From: Enterococcus hulanensis
GTDB lineage: Bacteria > Bacillota > Bacilli > Lactobacillales > Enterococcaceae
Reading direction: 5' to 3'
Assembly: GCF_005405485.1 (NCBI RefSeq)
Contig: NZ_BJED01000002.1
Coordinates: 62,001 to 126,000, forward strand
Length of the DNA: 64,000 nt
In this document: piece by piece, positions 58,243 through 64,000 of the stretch
Layout of the letters: each line of letters opens with the position of its first letter
Numbering within the stretch: the first letter of the stretch is position 1
Made by a program: the position numbers and the translations under genes
The notes under the pieces: generated by a model
The model's input: the letters and a program-made list of their open reading frames with translations, nothing else
What the model was told of the DNA's origin: nothing
The model's database searches: none

Positions 58243-59574
58243 ATGGAAGCTTTCACAAATTTAATTGATAAATCCTTAACGCCCTTTGCCAATAAATTGG
58301 CGAGTAATAAATATTTGACTGCTTTAAGTCATGGGCTGATGGCGACCTTGCCGATTCTGATTTTTGGGTCAGTCTGTATTATTATCGCCGATTTCCCCGT
58401 TCCGATTTTTCAAGAGTTCATGGTCAATACTTTGGGTGATATCTGGACTAAATGGGCGTGGGATATCGTGGTTCCGTCGACGATTGGCTTGATGTCGTTG
58501 TTGGCGATCGTTGGTGTCACAAATTCACTTTGCGAGCAGAACCATGTCAACGCAACTCCGGCGATCGTCATCTCGATCTGTTCGTTCTTTGTCCTGCTGG
58601 TACAGACAAAAGACGGCGGCTTTAGTGCTTCCGATTTTGAAGCCCGCGGACTTTTTATGGCGATCATTACGGCGGTGATCTGCGGCGAGCTTTATGCATT
58701 TTTACTCAAACACAATATTCGGATCAAAATGCCGAAGGGGGTGCCGGATTTTGTTTCCAATCAATTTTCGGCGATTATTCCGGCCGCGATAATTATTCCG
58801 ATTTTTTTGATCGTTCGTTTGGCATTTGAAGCGTCGCCGTATGGAACCTTTACCAATTTTTTGATCGATATTGTGCAAAAGCCCTTAGTAGGAGTCGGCT
58901 CAACTTTGGTTGGAACTACGATTGCGTCCTTCTTCAATACCTTTTTCTGGTTTTTCGGTATCCATGGGACCGCCGTAGTAGGAGCGGTGATGGACCCATT
59001 ATGGTATGCGGCGCAATTTGAGAATTTGGAAATTTTTAAACAAGGGGCAAGTCTTGTTCGACCGTTTATTGGAACAATGGATTATGCGAATTTCTTCATT
59101 TATTTAGGCGGAACCGGCTTAACCTTTCCATTGACCTTATTGATGGCGTTCAAATGTCGCTCGCAGCGGTTAAAGGATCTAGGAAAATTATCGATGCTGC
59201 CTGGATTTTTCAATGTGAATGAGCCGGTCATATTCGGTTTGCCGATCGTTTTGAATCCAATGATGCTGATCCCATTTGTATTGGCACCGCTTGTTTCGAT
59301 CTTGGTATCGTGGTTAGCCATGTCAAGCGGATTAGTACCTTATCCAACAGGGGTCACGATCCCTTGGACAACGCCCGTCTTCATCGGCGGCTGGTTAATG
59401 ACCAGCAGTTGGAAAGGCGGCATGTTACAAATTGTTGTATCCATACTTTCCGGTTGTATCTACTATCCATTTATCAAAACCTTGGACCGCCAATATCTTG
59501 CTGATGAACAAGAGTTGGAAGAACCTGAGGAAACCCTAAGTGTAGAAAAACAATCCGCGAGTGTGAGTGCATAG
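58243..59574 (+). CDS. PTS EIIC component, cellobiose/lactose family
   Basis: 443 residues, about ten transmembrane segments of the Lac-type EIIC (CelB/LicC). LTALSHGLMATLPILIFGS, FFGIHGTAVVGAVMDPLW, GGTGLTFPLTLLMAF and FFNVNEPVIFGLPIVLNP (the substrate-binding NEP motif) are present. The cognate EIIA and EIIB are not encoded in this operon and must come from elsewhere. AGGAGG precedes ATG; a terminator follows. Confidence 0.93.
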   Translation: MEAFTNLIDKSLTPFANKLASNKYLTALSHGLMATLPILIFGSVCIIIADFPVPIFQEFMVNTLGDIWTKWAWDIVVPSTIGLMSLLAIVGVTNSLCEQNHVNATPAIVISICSFFVLLVQTKDGGFSASDFEARGLFMAIITAVICGELYAFLLKHNIRIKMPKGVPDFVSNQFSAIIPAAIIIPIFLIVRLAFEASPYGTFTNFLIDIVQKPLVGVGSTLVGTTIASFFNTFFWFFGIHGTAVVGAVMDPLWYAAQFENLEIFKQGASLVRPFIGTMDYANFFIYLGGTGLTFPLTLLMAFKCRSQRLKDLGKLSMLPGFFNVNEPVIFGLPIVLNPMMLIPFVLAPLVSILVSWLAMSSGLVPYPTGVTIPWTTPVFIGGWLMTSSWKGGMLQIVVSILSGCIYYPFIKTLDRQYLADEQELEEPEETLSVEKQSASVSA

Positions 59575-59595
59575 ATAGATTTATCCACCCCTATG

Positions 59596-59626
59596 AGAGA
59601 TCAGTTGACAGCTGGTCTCTTTTTTC
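59596..59626 (+). terminator. Terminator of the GH4-EIIC operon
   Basis: AGAGATCAG pairs with CTGGTCTCT (one G-T pair) around a 7-nt loop, followed by T residues. Confidence 0.9.
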
Positions 59627-59748
59627 GTTGGATCAACTTGGGACTAATTAAAAGAATAGTCACTAATGATTTCCATAGTAACATTGCGAATCAGAGTAAT
59701 GGTTGTTATACTGTGGCTAATTTAAAGTGCGGTATAGGAGGGAACAAG

Positions 59749-60132
59749 ATGTATGAACCAAAGTTGGAAAAGGAGATTCGTTGTCCGTTGGAATACGGTT
59801 TAGATATTTTTGGCGGCAAGTGGAAATCGCGGATTATTTGTGTGTTAGCTGAAAAGGAAGTCTTGCGCTACAATACGCTGAAAAAAGAGATGACCGATAT
59901 CACGGATGCGGTTTTGGCTTCGGCACTTAAAGAACTGCTTTCAAACGATATTATCCAACGCAAACAGTACAACGAGATTCCTCCGAGAGTCGAGTATTCG
60001 CTCACAGAAAAAGGCCAGTCCGTTGTTCCGATCTTCCAGCATATTTGCGAGTGGTCAGGGGCATATCACAAAGTAGACAACGAAAAAGCCTTGATGCAAT
60101 GTCAAAAATGCGATTATCATCATGTTTCCTAA
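59749..60132 (+). CDS. HxlR-family transcriptional regulator
   Basis: 127 residues: CPLEYGLDIFGGKWKSRIICVLAEKEVLRYNTLKKEMTDIT and LKELLSNDIIQRKQYNEIPPRVEYSLTEKGQSVVP form the HxlR winged helix. The N-terminal Cys12 and C-terminal cysteines (CQKCDYHH) could make it redox- or electrophile-responsive, as in HypR/QorR-type members. AGGAGG lies 7 nt before ATG; a longer frame from 59593 crosses the preceding terminator and is rejected. Confidence 0.9.
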   Translation: MYEPKLEKEIRCPLEYGLDIFGGKWKSRIICVLAEKEVLRYNTLKKEMTDITDAVLASALKELLSNDIIQRKQYNEIPPRVEYSLTEKGQSVVPIFQHICEWSGAYHKVDNEKALMQCQKCDYHHVS

Positions 60133-60137
60133 ACAAA

Positions 60138-60190
60138 TAAACGGCTAATTAGCTTCTATCAAAAATAGAAAAGCTGATTAGCCGTTTGTG
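60138..60190. terminator. Bidirectional terminator
   Basis: AACGGCTAATTAGCTT pairs with AAGCTGATTAGCCGTT (one G-T pair), between convergent genes. Confidence 0.93.
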
Positions 60191-60203
60191 TTTCGATCAA
60201 TAA

Positions 60204-60494
60204 TTAGGCAACACCGTAAACTTTAATTTCTGGGTCCTTGAACCATAGCGGCTGCAATCCCGCCACCACGTCTTTAGTGAATAATTCTGTTTCTAAGTAA
60301 GCTTGTGCCTTTTCCGTGCTGTCAAAGCCGTGCAAGACTTGGACATCTTCGTCTCGTACCAGTAAATCTTTTGTACGTGCACCGTCAATTTCCTCTAAAA
60401 AGGGTCCCCGATAATCGGTGAAAACCTTCACTGCGGCTGGGCGTTTTTCTTCCTTGATAAAAAGAGTGATCTCTAAATAAGCTTTTACTGACAT
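60204..60494 (-). CDS. Small dimeric alpha/beta-barrel-type protein
   Basis: 96 residues. EITLFIKEEKRPAAVKVFTDYRGPFLEEIDGARTKDLLVRDEDVQVLHGFDSTEKAQAYLETELF reads as a ferredoxin-like beta-alpha-beta-beta fold of the ABM superfamily (antibiotic biosynthesis monooxygenase and relatives). Its reaction is unknown. AGGAGG lies 6 nt before ATG. Convergent with the HxlR gene. Confidence 0.7.
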   Translation of the reverse strand: MSVKAYLEITLFIKEEKRPAAVKVFTDYRGPFLEEIDGARTKDLLVRDEDVQVLHGFDSTEKAQAYLETELFTKDVVAGLQPLWFKDPEIKVYGVA

Positions 60495-60635
60495 AATCGT
60501 TCCTCCTAGATATCTTTATTCAAACCCTCGCGCTAAGGTACACTCAGAATATCAGAGACACTTTCTGTCGTAAATAATCTAATAAATTAATAAGCTGCTT
60601 TTCTTTTTGATAGTTTAGGTAAATAAAGGGTTCAA

Positions 60636-61535
60636 TTAGTCATCAGTGATTCGTTGCCTTTTTTCGTCAATGATATCCGAGGTGGAGGTCCGGTTGGATT
60701 CGACCATATCAGCGACCATTAACTTGTAATTCAGATTTTTTTGATAATCCAACGAGAAAAAACAACCATATAAAACATCTAATAAGTAACAAATTGACGC
60801 ATTGACCGCAAAATTGGCAATCTTGGAGTACAGCTTTTCGCGAGTCGAGATTCGCAATTTGATATCTGCGAATTTACCAAGAGAGCTTTCTCCGATACTA
60901 GTGATAGAAATGATCGGAACGTGATTGAGGTATAGAATCTCTGCCAATTTTATTACGGAGTTGGTTTCTCCGCTGTATGAGATCACAATGGCACAGGCAT
61001 CTTTTCGTAAATTAGACGCTGCGAATAATTGTTCACCCTCCGTTGTACAGATTGTGACCCTCTTTTTGATGCGCGACATCTTCACTTGGAAATCTTGAGC
61101 AATCAGCAGGTTGCCGCTGGTGGCAAAAATATAAATCTCTTGAGATTTTTCAAGTAGCTTTACTGCCTGATAGAGGTCATTTTGATCGATCAAATGATTC
61201 GTATCCTGAACGGCTTCATTGTTCAAGTGCATCAGTTTACTCGCAATTGAAGAAAAATCGTCTTTTTCGACAAAAGGAAAGTTGGCGTCAACATCCTTGA
61301 AATGTTCATTCAAATAGCTGACTTCATCCAAAAAAGCATCGCGAAAATCATTCCAGCCAGAAAAATTTAATTTTTTTGCGATTCGTATCAAGGTGGAGGG
61401 CGCGGTGTAATTTTTGGCTGCGATTTCTTTTATTGTTTCCTTTTTGATTCGGGCTTTTTCTTCCAGCATATAGGCAATTACTTTCTTCTCGGAATTCGAG
61501 AAGGGAAAAGTCTCCATTTTTTCGTGTAATGGCAT
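60636..61535 (-). CDS. RpiR-family transcriptional regulator
   Basis: 299 residues: HTH_6 domain (FSNSEKKVIAYMLEEKARIKKETIKEIAAKNYTAPSTLIRIAKKLNFSGWNDFRDAFLDE), a linker, and a SIS domain (EIYIFATSGNLLIAQDFQVKM... ACAIVISYSGETNSVIKLAEIL, ISITSIGESSLGKFADI). It is divergent from the beta-glucoside PTS gene at 61798 and is the likely local regulator of it. GAGGGG precedes ATG. Confidence 0.92.
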   Translation of the reverse strand: MPLHEKMETFPFSNSEKKVIAYMLEEKARIKKETIKEIAAKNYTAPSTLIRIAKKLNFSGWNDFRDAFLDEVSYLNEHFKDVDANFPFVEKDDFSSIASKLMHLNNEAVQDTNHLIDQNDLYQAVKLLEKSQEIYIFATSGNLLIAQDFQVKMSRIKKRVTICTTEGEQLFAASNLRKDACAIVISYSGETNSVIKLAEILYLNHVPIISITSIGESSLGKFADIKLRISTREKLYSKIANFAVNASICYLLDVLYGCFFSLDYQKNLNYKLMVADMVESNRTSTSDIIDEKRQRITDD

Positions 61536-61736
61536 AGAATCCCCTCGAGTCTTTTTTTCTTATCCTTAGTGTATCAAGAGCGATTCACACTGTCCAAGTA
61601 AATTTTTTAGCTGGTTTTGAAATGAAATTTGCAAAAATCAAAGTGAATGATCAGAAAAAAGCGAATCCTGTTACAGGCTGGAGAGATTTGATTGTAATCC
61701 GTTGGTTTCACCCTAAAATGAAGATACCAAAAGGAA

Positions 61737-61751
61737 ATGAAAGCGCTGAGA
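61737..61751 (+). promoter_or_regulatory. Candidate cre site for CcpA
   Basis: ATGAAAGCGCTGAGA matches the catabolite-responsive element consensus except one position. It lies 46 nt before the EIIBCA start, in line with carbon catabolite control of a beta-glucoside operon. Confidence 0.5.
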
Positions 61752-61797
61752 TTTAAATGAAATTTCTTTTTAGTAATTTAAAGAGGGAGTGTACGAA

Positions 61798-64000
<2,203 letters not shown>

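Overview
The window looks like a chromosomal segment of a low-GC Gram-positive coccus, most likely Enterococcus (probably not E. faecalis itself). The pointers are an agmatine deiminase cluster in the enterococcal order antiporter-aguA-aguC, Spx-, PadR- and Mga-like regulators, an LPKTG sortase substrate, ECF and PTS transport, many strong AGGAG ribosome sites and frequent TTG starts. No rRNA, tRNA, CRISPR array, intact insertion sequence or prophage was seen. All identifications come from reading the sequence; no database search was run.

Layout. 1-2.4 kb: end of the agmatine deiminase pathway (antiporter tail, aguA, aguC). 2.5-7.5 kb: a CPBP-like membrane protein lacking its usual histidines, a small helical protein, a class A penicillin-binding protein and an anchored extracytoplasmic protein. 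7.5-12.3 kb: a secreted protein with fibronectin-like regions and six Cys/His repeats behind a long untranslated leader, a prolyl-tRNA editing-type protein and an Mga-like regulator. 12.5-18.3 kb: small proteins, an alpha/beta hydrolase, an alpha-type carbonic anhydrase without a signal peptide, a HAD phosphatase and a two-gene GT8 glycosyltransferase operon. 18.4-28.4 kb: MarR regulator, a GNAT gene behind a possible peptide-coding attenuator, a yjdF gene interrupted by UGA behind a yjdF-type riboswitch, an Spx protein, a ParB-like protein, a pentapeptide-repeat protein, a lipoprotein, a PadR-DUF1700-small peptide operon coupled by ATGA overlaps, and an orphan HsdR-N-type nuclease.

28.4-36.6 kb: a transaldolase-like aldolase, the LPKTG protein, a secreted DNA-entry-type nuclease, then a PTS operon (PRD regulator with EII domains, EIIB, EIIC) ending in a TrpA-like TIM barrel that keeps the TrpA catalytic Glu and Asp. 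36.6-49.3 kb: DUF5131 protein, mntH behind a DtxR-type operator, Xre regulator, ABC-F ATPase, two tiny hydrophobic peptides in tandem, a decayed SnoaL-like gene, pdxK with an ECF S component, aspartate 4-decarboxylase and several unknowns. 49.3-56 kb: DUF218 protein, phosphatase, GyrI-like protein, UvrC-N/Cho-like nuclease, and a two-enzyme peptidoglycan hydrolase. 56-64 kb: two separate beta-glucoside modules, one with a GH4 enzyme and stand-alone EIIC, the other with a full EIIBCA and a GH1 enzyme cut by the window edge, each next to its own RpiR/SIS regulator.

The most unusual points are the TrpA-like enzyme in a PTS operon, the tandem micropeptides at 42937-43180, the Cys/His-repeat secreted protein, the leader-peptide attenuator at 19308-19349, the UGA inside yjdF, and a dispersed palindromic repeat (10 kb, 36.6 kb, 37.5 kb, 49.2 kb).
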